Source: Astropecten irregularis (lineage: Eukaryota; Echinodermata; Asteroidea; Paxillosida; Astropectinidae). Taken from it: a stretch of 64,000 nt of DNA. The stretch is from positions 15,954,931 to 16,018,930 of the forward strand of contig OZ020255.1 in assembly GCA_963971285.1 (NCBI GenBank). The letters run 5' to 3'. The position numbers and the translations under genes are program-made. Under the pieces are notes generated by a model. That model was given only the letters and a program-made list of their open reading frames with translations, was not told the origin of the DNA and did not search any database. Below are positions 1 through 10,882 of the stretch, piece by piece; positions within the stretch are counted from its first letter, which is position 1; each line of letters begins with the position of its first letter.

Positions 1-386
1 TACATTTGAACTGTCAGTCTATATTCATATAGTGGCGACCCGCTAGAGGAGAAACTGTGTGCTCTGTTGTCTTTTAAAATCTGCTGCATTTAACTTGGAC
101 GTGATTCATCTATTTATTTTGCTGTTTAGTATCGTCAAGCAATATATTAAATGTTGTTTCTGTGGTTGAAAGTTGGCTGAGCAGGGCTTATGCATGTTTC
201 AGTTACTTCAATACCTAGCTGTCTAGACCCATTTCCAAGTAGTAGAATCGGCTGCTTATTTAAGCAGAAAAGCCGGAGTCCGAATGAGAATGTTGGTACA
301 GGTACATGTATGTGTACTACATACTTCCTTGTTAGTGTAGGAAGTATTTATACACAGATTCAGTGCACATTTCTGTGCATGTGCCA
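1..386. other. No gene recognised
   Basis: AT-rich single-copy-looking sequence. The open frames are short and show no splice-flanked coding character. I see nothing to annotate before the repeat that begins at 387. Confidence 0.5.
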
Positions 387-749
387 TAAAGGTACAATAC
401 ATGATTGGTAAAGGTCACAGAACAGCACTCACACTTTGTCTAATCCAGCATGAACATGAAATAATAAACCTGTGAAAATTTGAGCTCAATCGGACATCTG
501 AGTCACAAGAAAACTGAAAATCCGTGAACATTTCTTATTAAACATAAGAATGGTTTTGATCTTACCCCTATATCAAAACTGATTTTTGGTCTTTGGTTTT
601 TACTAATTTCTGGATAAATACATCCTTTCATGCAGAAATTAGTTTAATGGTATGTTTCTACTGGCGCCATCATCATATCCTGAAAGCAATTAATTACGTA
701 AAAATATTTTCTGTTTGGTTATGTTACCAATCCTCTATTGTACCCTTAA
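387..749 (+). mobile_element. Family B TTAA-type MITE, copy 1
   Basis: The copy begins TAAAGGTACAATACATGATT and ends near CTATTGTACCCTTAAG, so its termini are imperfect inverted repeats of AGGTACAATA next to a TTAA-like site. The same sequence recurs at 8742, 9143 (partial), 29242 and 30846. The 3' half (TTTCTGGATAAATACA, then a run ending ACATTTCTGTTTGG) is shared with family A, so A and B descend from one ancestor. There is no transposase frame, so the element is non-autonomous. TTAA targets are known for piggyBac and Kolobok transposons; which applies here is not shown. Confidence 0.75.
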
Positions 750-1341
750 GCAATAGGAAATCAATTTTTTTAAAAATTTTTATATTGAATTCTGCGCTTA
801 GCACAAAGAGATAATGATGGACATTATAATCTTTAGTTTGAATAGTTTACAAATTAGTGTCTTTGTGTTTTGATTCTAGCAGGATCCTGTATCAAATTAA
901 GGCCTGTTATTATTTGTTCAGAAGTCAGTTTAAATACACACTATCAAACAAGAAACCGAAACACCTACAGCGAACAAACAACAAACAATAAAAGTCTCAT
1001 TATTCGTGACACAATAAACAATAGAATGGACACAATGAGAATAGATCAAAGGATATGATTGAACAATTGAATGAAGGATGGTATACAAACAGGGCCTGAT
1101 GATATAATTGTGCAATACTCCATGAAGGTTGAAGTGTAGGCTTGGTTCCAGGTTTCACTTTCCAGTGTATACATATAGATGGTACAGTTTAATTTTACAA
1201 GATACAAGAAACATGTTGTTAATTGAAGCACCTGTCAGGTTTCAACCTGTGCCGGATAGGTTTAGAGACTATTCCTATAGGAACAATTCTTGGGATGGGA
1301 TGGCAAGGTAGATCATTATATGAATCGAAGGACTGACAGTT
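750..1341. other. No gene recognised
   Basis: AT-rich sequence with only short overlapping open frames on both strands. No exon, repeat family or regulatory signal could be supported. Confidence 0.45.
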
Positions 1342-1681
1342 GGGCTTTTCACACTATCCAGAATCTTGGGGTCAGAACCGGATCGAACCCCGAGATTTGT
1401 TCCAACCCTTTTCACACTTGAAAATTTTCAACCTGGAGCCAACCCGGGTAGGATGGTCTGACCGGATTGAAATCAACCCTGGTAGGGAGCAGAGTTGAAA
1501 ATCTCAACACGGTTCCAAACTGCGTTTTTCGCCGTGATCTGTGATTCTGTGTCATATGAACCAGTTCACCATAAACGTAGTGTGAACGTTGCGTTCCGGT
1601 TCAAAAACTTGCCGGGCTGAATCGGGGTGGATCCGGGGTTGTTCAACACGGATCGAAAAGGAGATAGTGTGAAAAGGCCTT
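1342..1681. mobile_element. TIR element with internal CCGGGT-type repeats (MITE)
   Basis: The left end GGGCTTTTCACACTATCC is matched by GATAGTGTGAAAAGGCC at the right end, forming terminal inverted repeats. The interior is unusually GC-rich for this window and repeats short words such as AACCCGG, ACCGGAT and TTCAACAC in both orientations, with a second internal CCTTTTCACACT near 1409. The termini closely resemble the larger element at 51374-52144. No coding frame is present. A PIF/Harbinger-like origin is an inference from that relative's TAA flanks. Confidence 0.7.
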
Positions 1682-1699
1682 TTGAGACTACCCATGGAA

Positions 1700-1735
1700 T
1701 GAACAGTGTCTCAGTGGGATTCGAACCCATAACCT
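1700..1735 (-). repeat. Possible tRNA-derived SINE fragment
   Basis: GTGGGATTCGAACCCAT, read on the - strand, contains a near-canonical tRNA B box (GGTTCGAATCC). No matching A box or acceptor-stem pairing was found, so this is not an intact tRNA gene. It is probably a truncated SINE head. Confidence 0.35.
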
Positions 1736-2507
1736 ACTTATTACTAGTACAGATATCAGTAGTATACTAATATAAATGGAGGTGGAAGAACATTAATACA
1801 AAGTGTAGTCAAACATTAAGGCATACTCGGCTATATTTTGGAGGAGGTGTTAAGTTACTGATGATTTTACCATTCATGTTGTCATTTTTATTACCATGAA
1901 GCACCATTTGTCTTCTTTGAACGACAAACAGTCATGATGATAGAACTTATTATTATTATCATATTTGATACATAATACAGCTGAAAATAAAAGACATATC
2001 ATATAATCATAAAGTGTTATCTGGTGTTGGTACATTAAATATCATTCATTTTTTTATGTGTAGAGTCAATCCACTAACATACCAGATGGTAGACTAGGCG
2101 TCGCTGGTTATAAATACAAGAAAAGAAGACACACAAAAAGAACAGAAGTCAAAACAGGTGTTTTCAAGCCATCCCTATGGCAACAGGTGTTTTCGGGGCT
2201 TTGTTGGCATGGCAACTGTTCCAGACTGGATTAACTTGGATTGATGTGGGTCAGCAACAATTCTCTTTTTCTAAATGGAGGCGTGTGACAGTCCGGGGTA
2301 TGTCCACAAAAACGAACCCATTAGGTTTTGTATTTGTCCAAGTTGTACCCCTTGGCGGTGTTAAAAAATTAATAGAGAATAATAGAATAAGTATATTGTC
2401 ATAAATTCAGCTGGTTGAGAAAAAAAAAATTAAATTTGCTCAAGGCGAAACAAATATAGGTTAACAGTTGCCTTGGAATATTTTTGGTCGTACGAGATTA
2501 ATGTAAG
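1736..2507. other. No gene recognised
   Basis: AT-rich sequence. A 75-codon frame at 2177-2404 has no splice context and resembles no family I know. The stretch also has a short direct repeat, CAACAGGTGTTTTC, near 2155-2195. Confidence 0.4.
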
Positions 2508-2556
2508 TACAAAAATAGGCCGTAACGAATTCCATGAAATTGAGTCCAGGCCCTCG
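2508..2556 (-). repeat. Solo end of a foldback repeat (family E)
   Basis: GTACAAAAATAGGCCGTAAC followed by GAATTCCATGAAATTGAGTCC matches the right terminus of the foldback element at 24068-24366 almost base for base. Only this end is present, so it is a truncated copy. Confidence 0.55.
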
Positions 2557-3023
2557 TAACTCTGAGGAGGATTTGAATTGCTGAAGAAGTGAAAAGTTTA
2601 GTAACAGACTAATCTGTAGGCTTATTTCATGTATGATTGGCGGTGTGAATGTTAGCATCATCTTTGCCTACTCAAACCCAAACAGCGCAGTCAATGATTG
2701 AGTTGTGAACATACCAAGGAGCTGTTCCCATGGTTAAAAGCTACTCTGATTCACTTTACTCTAGCGAAACATTCTCAATGTTACTCGTCCTGATCTCACT
2801 TTCAGTCTCTTCGATCAGCCTGAAGGCAAACGCATAGTAAAATAACATCGAGTGTTACTCTCCTTCTTTCCAAATCAAACCACCGGTGTATTTGTACAAG
2901 AGAAACCTCCCTGAGCTAGATGACCAAATAACCACACTAATAGGCGAGCAGGGTCAGGAGTCATCCCTTCTCAGACAACTTCAATTTATATGACACCAGA
3001 CAGGAGCTGGGAAACCAGACTAA
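2557..3023. other. No gene recognised
   Basis: Mixed-composition sequence with no exon-like frame and no match to the repeats recognised elsewhere in the window. Confidence 0.4.
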
Positions 3024-3279
3024 GGGGGTTTACGAAACAGAGGCTTAGGCTCAGGCTCAGGCTCAGGCTCAGGCTCCAGCTCTGTCATCCATATGCTGAA
3101 AATATAGGTTGTGGTTTTCCATTGAAGCTGAATCTCTGTTTTCCTTTTCAAACCTGAGAATCTACATTTCCGAACCGCAGCCAAAAGCCTCTATTTTGAT
3201 ATCCGTTATTTTAGAATGGAATCACCAAATGGAGCCGGAGCCTGAGCCTGAGTCTGAGCCTCCGTTTCGTAAATGCCCT
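3024..3279. mobile_element. Palindromic GAGCC-arm MITE, copy 1
   Basis: The element starts GGGGGTTTACGAAACAGAGG and ends CCTCCGTTTCGTAAATGCCC, a clear inverted pair. Next to each end the arms run into hexamer tracts: GGCTCA repeated about six times on the left and GAGCCT-type repeats on the right. The middle carries CATCCATATGCTGAAAATAT and a CATTGAAGCTGAA segment. The same layout recurs at 5171, 10453, 27481, 37104 and, degraded, 34908. No protein is encoded; the apparent Pro-Glu repeat peptide is a by-product of the hexamer. Confidence 0.8.
3047..3078 (+). repeat. GGCTCA hexamer tract
   Basis: About five perfect tandem copies of the hexamer GGCTCA lie inside the left arm of the GAGCC MITE. 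Other copies have only two or three, so the tract seems to have expanded locally after insertion. Confidence 0.8.
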
Positions 3280-3685
3280 ATGTCCGACACCTGCCAACTT
3301 TCAAATCCATTTAGCCTTAGATTGAGGCAGTTAAGGTCAAAAAGTCTACATAACCCAGGTGCGTGGAGTCTATTTCCCCTTAGGTTGTAGAATTCTTGGA
3401 CATTGTCCTGATTCAAAAATATTATTAAGACCTTCTTGTGTGTGCTCATTGTTTGATGAAAATTGTTCTATGATGGCTTTGAATCAAAATATCTGAACTG
3501 GAACTTTGATTGAGATTTTTAGAGAGAAGCTATGTTGCATTTTCACGGAAGGACAGAAATCTGGCTGTTGCAGTTTGTCAAAAAAAAAAATTGTTTTATT
3601 TGGTGTCTTCTGTTTTTTTAATTGGTATTTGGCAATAAGTAGGCCCATGTCATAGAGCTTGATTGCTCAGATAATTATAGCTAGA
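3280..3685. other. No gene recognised
   Basis: AT-rich sequence with oligo-A and oligo-T runs near 3580-3620. No feature could be supported. Confidence 0.4.
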
Positions 3686-3689
3686 TATG

Positions 3690-4062
3690 GTAAGCTGTCC
3701 AGCAGTTAATGGGTTCTATGGCTTCTGACTGGCATCCTGAGCAAAGATAGTTGACTACAGGGAGGGCTGGATAGTTCAGATGGTAGAGTGCCAGAATGGC
3801 AGTTAATGGGTTCTATGGATTCTGACTGGCATTTTGGATATTGAAAGCACACTATTGGGAGGCTCCAGCATAGGGTTGGATAGCTCAGATGGTAGAGGGC
3901 TGGTATGACAGTTAATGGGTTATATGATTTCTAACTGGCACCCTGAGCAAAGATAGGGAGGCCCCATCATAGGGCTGGATAGCTCAGATAGTAGAGGACT
4001 GGTATCACAGTTAATGGGTTATATGACTTCTAACTGGCACCCTGAGCAAAGATGGATGATAA
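3690..4062 (+). repeat. Tandem tRNA-like SINE units
   Basis: Units start near 3763, 3875 and 3972, with a headless partial unit before them. Each begins GGCTGGATAGCTCAGATGGT, which matches a tRNA A box, and continues with CAGTTAATGGGTTCTATG and ACTGGCACCCTGAGCAAAG. Spacing is about 97-112 bp. No unit has a clean B box or a paired acceptor stem, so these are not functional tRNA genes. The SINE at 54885-55125 shares these segments, so this is a tandemly amplified tRNA-derived SINE head. Confidence 0.65.
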
Positions 4063-5170
4063 TAGAGAGGCCCTATGATTACACTTCTGCCAGGTTCACT
4101 TTGCTCCATCTCCCCAAAATATTTGAATTTTATCATAATGTTGGAGATGAACCCCACATGTTGCCATAGATACTTGGTTAACATGGCGACATCAGAATAA
4201 TATGTACAACAAGGTTGACCATAAGTTATCCTCCCCTTCCTTGACATTTTAACCCTGAAAGGGAGTAATTCCTCAAACATAGGGTCCTTATCCCGACCCA
4301 AACTGAGTGAGCCATCAGCAGCAGGGGTTTACTTCTTAATAGACTGATAGATGTATGCTCTGTGTAGCAGTTAGGGTCATGCAAAGTACATACTGTATAG
4401 TATTACTATTAAAACAAATACTTGGTGAAATTCTATCTTCAAGTACAAACATACATGCAATTGCTTGTCAAGAGTCTGTACAATAATATACACATGTGGC
4501 AAGTTCTCACACACCGAGCTCAGAATTTTCTTTCAGATTGTCATTTTATGTTTAGGCCTTCATGAAAAGATTTCTCCGATACAAAGTGAGTTTTCCCCTC
4601 TTTTGGACATTGGAGGGAATGACTCTTCCTGTCCATTATGCCGTCTAGATTCATGGTCTGCCATGGTGTTATCATAAAGGGCTCTTTGGGTATGGGAGGG
4701 TACAACTCTACCACATTCTGTCCAATGTGCTTTCTTGGGGAATGTTTGTTTCAGGCATGCGATCAGTGATCTTGCAGATCCACGTCCCATGCAGGATATA
4801 TGCTAAAATGGGATCCGGATCAGCAGGATCGCTGATCTCGTGCCTGAAAAAAGAAGGAAGCCTTAGGCTTGTTCATGGTCTGCCTTCAGTTGATGATACC
4901 TAAGAGGCCCAGATATTCATGGATTGGTTCGGACCTCTCAGTCAGCCAGTACAACCCACATTTAACTAAATATAGAGCCACATCTACATTCATCACCAGT
5001 TATATGCAATGTGGTCAATATAATACTACAATATGTAGGCCTACTGTGCTCCTTCATATTCTACTATAACTTCTCTGAGTCAATTTCGTACAATATTTCC
5101 CTCCTTTGCCTTATAGCCTTCCACTAAATCACATTCTAGATTCCTTTTAGGTTCCTTTTTTTGTAGCCCT
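4063..5170. other. No gene recognised
   Basis: Single-copy-looking DNA. The longest frame (4011-4301 on the - strand) overlaps the tRNA-like array and has no gene-like signature. Nothing else is supported. Confidence 0.4.
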
Positions 5171-5390
5171 AGGGTCTTTGTCAAAGCTTGGCTTCGGCTC
5201 AGGCTCTGGCTCCATTTTGTGGATCCATTTGAAAATTAAGGTTACGTTTATCAAAATAAAAACTTTTCGCTGCAGTTAGGAAGTATATTCTCTGGTTTAA
5301 ATTTAAGTGAAACAGAGCTTCAGCTTCAATGCATACGGATTAGAGAAAAGCCGGAGCCTGAGCTGGAGCTGAGCTTTGAGAAAGGCCCCT
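5171..5390. mobile_element. Palindromic GAGCC-arm MITE, copy 2
   Basis: The ends AGGGTCTTTGTCAAAGCTTG and GAGCTTTGAGAAAGGCCCCT are inverted repeats. GGCTTCGGCTCAGGCTC on the left mirrors GCCGGAGCCTGAGC on the right. The middle is a diverged form of the family core and lacks the ATATGCTGAAAATA segment. Confidence 0.7.
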
Positions 5391-8300
5391 AATTGTCAAA
5401 AAAAGAGTGAAAAGAAATTGACCCCATTTACCAGCAGCAGACATTCATGTCTGTCTTTTCAAATTTGTCATATCCAGGACCCATTAAATTTTTTTTTAAA
5501 AAGAGGCGTGGACAGGAACAATACTGTCAACCTTGATCCCGCTGACATATGAACATGTAGACCTCACAACCAGGGTTCAAGAGCTTGGTAAATACACCAC
5601 CCCTGGTTCAATACATATCCTATTCGTTATTATAATCTAAGTGGTGCATTTACATGTGTGGTTTACATTATGGAACTTTTCATTGCATTTTTCCCTCTCA
5701 GTGAAAAGTTTTTAGACTGAAATTGCTTCCGATGTGAATATGGGTGTTAATACGTTAAAGGGGCAGTATGATGCCTATAAATGTGGAGGAAATACATTCC
5801 ACCAATGGTGAATATTTGGTTTTATATCGTGTGGTTTCATTGTCTTAATTACGTCCTGTAGATGTTCCAAAACTTATAGCTTTTTCATTTAAGTCCACCA
5901 AACATTTGTTAAAAACAAACTTTTCTAAAATTTGAAAGTTTCAGAGAACTTGTCAGCTCATACCAGATCCAGAACACTTACTATATATATATAGAGTGAT
6001 GAACATATCCAACTTTGCAATTTTGCGCTTTTTAAATTTTGTTTATTTGCTTTTCTTAGTTGAAATTCGGAGTACGTTAAGTAGATCTTGGTGTAAAATG
6101 TTGAGGCCAAATGTCGGTTGCACTTTAAATTGTGGGAAACTCAGTTCCTGCATGTTCTAGCCTGGGGTATGCAAACAGACATCACAGTGGTACCCTCGTC
6201 TAATCGGTCAAAATCCAGCTGAGCTCGAGGGTCAACTCTCAGGGTTTGGCGGCCTGATTCGGAAATTCACTCATTTATGGCCGGCGTCCTATCCATTCTG
6301 TGTACTTGTAGTGTGTGACTGGCCCTTTGGCATATTACTGTACATGACGTCTGGACCCTGTAAAAAATGGGGGCACTGGTCAAAGTTAATCGTATTCGAC
6401 CCTTTCAGTTTCAGTTAAAAATTTGTCAGACAGAAAAAGTGTAATCCTGTGCTACATATTTTGAATTGCTGTTTAAAGCTTGTAGCAAAGTACCTCGGAT
6501 TTTACACAAAGATTTTTGAGTTTGAAGCGGTGATAGGTACAATCTAGAATTTGATTAGGCTCGTTCTATAAACTTTATGAGGTCAATCTTAAAAAGGAAC
6601 ATTGGATGAACCGATCGTAACCTCTGTTTCACGCCAGCAGCTTGTTCTCTCTTTTAGAAGATACTTTGGTGGATCTTTTTAGATATCATCCTTCTGGTTT
6701 TCAGAAAATCACAACCATTTGAAATATTAGGTTGGAAATGACAGCATGCTTTTGAATATACCTATTCATTGAGCACCGCCCCATTTGGTTTCTGACCAAT
6801 CACAGCCGTGGCTTACAATGTATATCCGACACACATTCACTATTAAAAGTCCGGAAAATGTACGCACTCGTATGGAGCGTGTGACTGGAACATGCAGTGT
6901 GGCATTGGAGAGGAACGATTGTTCATTGTTCACGTACGTGTGCAACTGCAGCTGTGAGGGGCTTACTGGATCGGTCTATTGTGTACCAATTTTAGAAATT
7001 GTCTGTATATTTGGACCTCTGCTGTGTCCAAGCTTCATGCAGATTTGGACTAATTTACGAGATTATTTTGTTAACAAATGTGGCACAGAGTAATTTCAAG
7101 GTTGATGGCCTCTTCCTGACATTTTCAAGTTTCAGGGTCATCACACAATCTGACTTGTGGATACATCCTTCCTGTCTCTGGCTAAATGTCTTCAGTTCAG
7201 TTCACACGCCACACCACGGACTCCACGTGATTGATCTTACACACTTCGTAGATTTTATAGCAATCCAGAGAGGAGATAAGCTCTGGATAACATGATGTCT
7301 TTGCCTTTATTTGTATTTCAACGGATCGCACTCTTCTGATTTTGACTAAAGATGACTTTATCTGTAAAAGTAGGTTGTAGAATGAAAGTTCGGGGATGGA
7401 TCTTGTTGGCCTTGCATTGATAGCAAATGAGGAACTGACTAGTTGAATATGAGATACTGTCAAAAGTTCAGAACACACAAGGGATTGTTTCACCAAAGAA
7501 TAAATGAATAAATGTCAGTTTCAGTGTTTTCTATCTTTGCCTGTGCTTGGATGAAAACCTGAAATTGCTCACTACATTCCGCGGGAAAAATAATCTTTAT
7601 AAGGTTTGCAGGTTTAGCATAGCTGCCAAACCAGTCCTATTTTGGAGGATTCATTCCTCTTTTTGGTAGAAAATGTATCACTTTTTACAAGATCTTGACA
7701 ACAGATTCCGATTTTTGGCTTGGAAATACACATGTATTCCTATGTAGTTTGCTCTGTGAATTCCTCTTTTTTTAGCAGAAGTATTCCTAATTTCCTTTAA
7801 GATGGGTTGGCAGCTGTGGCTTAGTAGTGGTTTTTGTGAACCTATAAAAAGTCAAGATTTCTTTTAACACTGACAAAATTCAAGTTCAAATGGTGACATT
7901 GATTTAAATTCAGTATTCAATATATGAAACCAGTGGATTTCTGTCTTACAAACTCTCATAAGAAATGAGGAAATCATGTGATAACATCTCAAAAATTTGC
8001 ATTGCAAAAATTATACAGTGCTGTGGGTACCGGATGAGACAAGTGTTTGTGTTACTCTTTGAATGTATCCACTCAAGAATTGTGTCATGTCCCAGTTATG
8101 ACGTGGTATTGCCTACATCTACCTTCACGGCGTTACATTCCCAGTGGAAAGTCACCAGGTGGCTGTAGTCTCTCCAACTAGCTCACAAAATTTTAGATTT
8201 TGTTGACTTATCCCTGCCAAATCTCCTGGGTAGTGTCAGATTTCATCAGCAAGAGAGGAAGATACAGGAGCAAGTGTCATATACCATTGGAAAGATGTAC

Positions 8301-8528
8301 ATGTATACCGGGTCTTTGCAATGGTAATATTGAAGTGTTTGGATATTGAATATGGGACATGGAATTGAATTGAATTGAATTGGGACACTATCCACCTACA
8401 TTATCCTGAGTTGGCAGGTTACACCATGGTCATAGTGCGTTTAAGGTGCCATCTTGGAAACTAAAAGATCAGTGTATAAATCATAGGGAGAAATCTTCTA
8501 TTTGGAGGGTGATGTTAACAAGGTGAAA
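5391..8528. other. 3.1 kb without a recognised gene
   Basis: AT-rich DNA with a short TATATATATA run near 5985. Frames of about 100 codons at 6785-7093, 6999-7295 and 7197-7496 overlap one another on both strands and lack exon borders. A GAATT pentamer is repeated four times near 8363-8380. I see no coding exon here. Confidence 0.4.
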
Positions 8529-8689
8529 AGCGCTCCGCACTTGCGCTAAAAATAGCACCGGACCTCAGACAAACATTGCAACAATGCACACGTGCGCCGG
8601 GTGTGCGCATGCATGTACGGTACACTACGTGTGTGAGTCAATGTTTGTCTGACATCCAGGGACTTTGTGACGTCATTAGTGCGGAGCGC
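8529..8689. mobile_element. CRE-bearing foldback MITE, copy 1
   Basis: The ends AGCGCTCCGCACTT and AGTGCGGAGCGC are inverted repeats. Just inside, CAGACAAACATTG and CAATGTTTGTCTGAC form a second inverted pair around a GC-rich centre of alternating CG/CA. The right arm contains TGACGTCA, a full palindromic CRE/ATF site. Copies lie at 9592 and 34035. No coding capacity. Confidence 0.8.
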
Positions 8690-8741
8690 AATTGTTTGGA
8701 ACTCCTTGGTACCTATTTTCCTCCATCGAACAACTGTGACT

Positions 8742-9103
8742 ACTTTAAGGGTGTAATACATGATTGGTAAAGGTCACAGCACAGCACTCACACTTTGTCT
8801 GATCCAACATGTACACAAAATAATAAATCTGTGAAAATCAGACATCTGAGTCACGAGAAAATAGCGAAAACCCAACTCAATTTTGCTTATGAAACAGAAA
8901 GAAGTATTTTTGATCTTACAACGAGATCAAAACTGTTTTCGGTCTTTGTTTGACTAATTTCTGGATAAAAACACCATTTCAGGTGAAAATATTTTAATGG
9001 TATGTTTCTAAAAACATACCGGCATCTTCATACCCTGAAGTTATACGTAAATCTGTGAACATTTCTGTTTGGGTATGTTGCCAATCCTGTACTGTACCTT
9101 TAA
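8742..9103 (+). mobile_element. Family B TTAA-type MITE, copy 2
   Basis: The copy starts TTTAAGGGTGTAATACATGA and ends CTGTACTGTACCTTTAAG. Compared with the copy at 387 it has lost about 11 bases (TTTGAGCTCAA) after CTGTGAAAA. Its 3' part was then duplicated in tandem; see 8810-9477. Confidence 0.75.
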
Positions 9104-9477
9104 GAGGAATGTCAATTCCTACCATTGAGTTTTGTTATTCTTATGTACACAAAGTAATAAATCTGTGAAAATTTGAGCTCAATCAGACATCTGAGTCACG
9201 AGAAAATAGCGAAAACCCAACTCAATTTTGCTTATGAAACAGAAAGAAGTATTTTTGATCTTACAACGAGATCAAAACTGTTTTCGGTCTTTGTTTGACT
9301 AATTTCTGGATAAAAACACCATTTCAGGTGAAAATATTTTAATGGTATGTTTCTAAAAACATACCGGCATCTTCATACCCTGAAGTTATACGTAAATCTG
9401 TGAACATTTCTGTTTGGGTATGTTGCCAATCCTGTACTGTACCTTTAAGAGGAATGTCAATTCCTACCATTGAGTTT
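8810..9477 (+). repeat. 345-bp tandem duplication containing family B sequence
   Basis: Sequence from TGTACACAAA at about 8812 to the ATTGAGTTTTGTTATTCTT near 9139 is repeated starting near 9144. Matched landmarks (TCACGAGAAAATAGCG at 8851 and 9196; GTCAATTCCT at 9111 and 9456) give a period of 345. Apart from a missing 11 bases in the first unit, the two look essentially identical, so the duplication is recent. It includes flanking DNA beyond the MITE end, so it arose by duplication and not by transposition. Confidence 0.85.
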
Positions 9478-9591
9478 TGTTATTCTTGTCTTGAAGCCTC
9501 TTACATAGAGTGGATTTTAGTCTTGTTTGAGGCAAATATGCATTAAAAATTCAAATGTGTCTGTAAAGCTAGAGATGTTTGAATTTATTGA

Positions 9592-9761
9592 ATAGCGCTC
9601 TGCACTTAAGCTAAAAATAGCACCGGACCTCAGACAAACATTGCAGCCATGCACACGGCATAATTACGTGCGTGGGTGTGCGCGTGCATGTACAGTCGTG
9701 TGTGAGTCAATGTTTGTCTGACATCCGGGGATTTTGTGACGTCATTAGTGCAGAGCGCTAT
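9592..9761. mobile_element. CRE-bearing foldback MITE, copy 2
   Basis: AATAGCGCTCTGCACTTA at the left is the inverse of GTGCAGAGCGCTATT at the right. The internal CAGACAAACATTG / CAATGTTTGTCTGAC pair and the TGACGTCA palindrome are conserved as in the copy at 8529. Confidence 0.8.
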
Positions 9762-10452
9762 TGTTTGAATGTTGGGGAGAATGGATAATATTTGGAAATC
9801 TCTCAAAATATCAAGATGAATCTAGACTGGATGGATTTAAGGTGTACCAGGGTTCATGTTGGGAGGTAGTGGTACCATGGTTGCCATGTGATAGTCTGCT
9901 GTTACTATGGGAATAGTACATGTGACATGATGGCTGGAAAGACACACGTTGGGGGTTATATTGCCCTATAATAGAAATGTTTCATAACAGTTCAACTTAA
10001 AAAAACGTTTAACAATATCTTCTTGATAACATGCATCACAAGTGAATAATCATATGGTGTTAAAATCGATATTTATCGTTGAAACGATATTTATTTTTTC
10101 ATTCGTAAAGTTATTCTGTTCAAATAAACTCCTTTTCCATCAACAAACTCCTTAAGCTGACAATGATACTGGAAACATGTTAACACGGAATATGTTTTGA
10201 GGTTACAGGTGCATGTAAAAAACATACAGGTATACGTGGTTAATCAAGCCATGTACGTATGCGGTTGCATTATTTTCTGCAGTGCAAGCAATAATACGCA
10301 TGGTGTGAGATTGCCTTCAGTAATGTACGTGCTTTTCCCACTCTTCTTACTAGTTACTTGTATCTCCTTACGTGTATGTTTGAATATATACTCAGATGTT
10401 AGCCTGTCCTTTAAGGAGAGGTTAAGTCACGTCACAGGACAGGCATGGAACC
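9762..10452. other. No gene recognised
   Basis: AT-rich sequence. A short direct repeat of CGATATTTAT sits near 10064-10092. The 119-codon frame at 10197-10556 runs into the neighbouring MITE and lacks exon borders. Confidence 0.4.
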
Positions 10453-10695
10453 GGGGGCATTTTCCAAACCTTAGCTTCGGCTTCGGCTATGTTTCTGTCA
10501 TCTATATGCTGAAAATAATTATAGGTTGTGGTTTTTCATTGAAGTTGAAGCTCTGATTTACTTTTCAAAAGAAGAGTATCCACTTCTGATCTGCACCCAA
10601 AAGCCTCTATTCTGATACCCGTAATTCTAGAATGGATTCATGAAATGGAGTTGGTGCTGGATCCTGAGATGGAGCCGAGGTTTGGAAAAGGGCCC
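10453..10695. mobile_element. Palindromic GAGCC-arm MITE, copy 3
   Basis: GGGGGCATTTTCCAAACCTT pairs with GAGGTTTGGAAAAGGGCCC. The core ATATGCTGAAAATA, a CATTGAAGTTGAAGC segment and AAAAGCCTCTATTCTGATAC match the copies at 3024, 27481 and 37104. Confidence 0.8.
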
Positions 10696-10763
10696 AAACT
10701 CTGAATATTCAGATTGATCCAGATTTATGAATGGAAACTGAATTTTTTAATTAATGTCAATGA

Positions 10764-10882
10764 ACTGTTGCAAACTGCTCATCAAACACATTAATGTTAA
10801 TTCTTTACTTGCATGTTCTTGTCCTCTTGTCATTTAGCCTTTGAGAAAGATCCTGCTAGGATCGAAACGTCAGGCCCCTCTT
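10764..10882 (-). repeat. Penelope-like hairpin motif repeat (family P)
   Basis: GTTGCAAACTGCTCATCAAA at the left and GATCCTGCTAGGATCGAAAC at about 10848-10869 are both found, in opposite order, at 50138-50306. GATCCT/AGGATC forms a perfect 6-bp stem directly followed by CGAAACGTCAGGCCC. A short stem followed by CGAAAC is typical of the hammerhead-like segments in Penelope-like retroelements, but the CTGATGA core box is not recognisable here. Confidence 0.45.

Noticed and set aside
3109..3390. Pro-Glu repeat protein
   Set aside because: It reads the GAGCCT hexamer arm of a palindromic MITE; the same peptide fragment appears in other copies on either strand.
5754..6130. TTAAAGGGGCAGTATGATGC start resembling a TTAA MITE
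   Set aside because: No matching inverted terminus was found downstream; the CACTTTAAA near 6120 does not complement the start.
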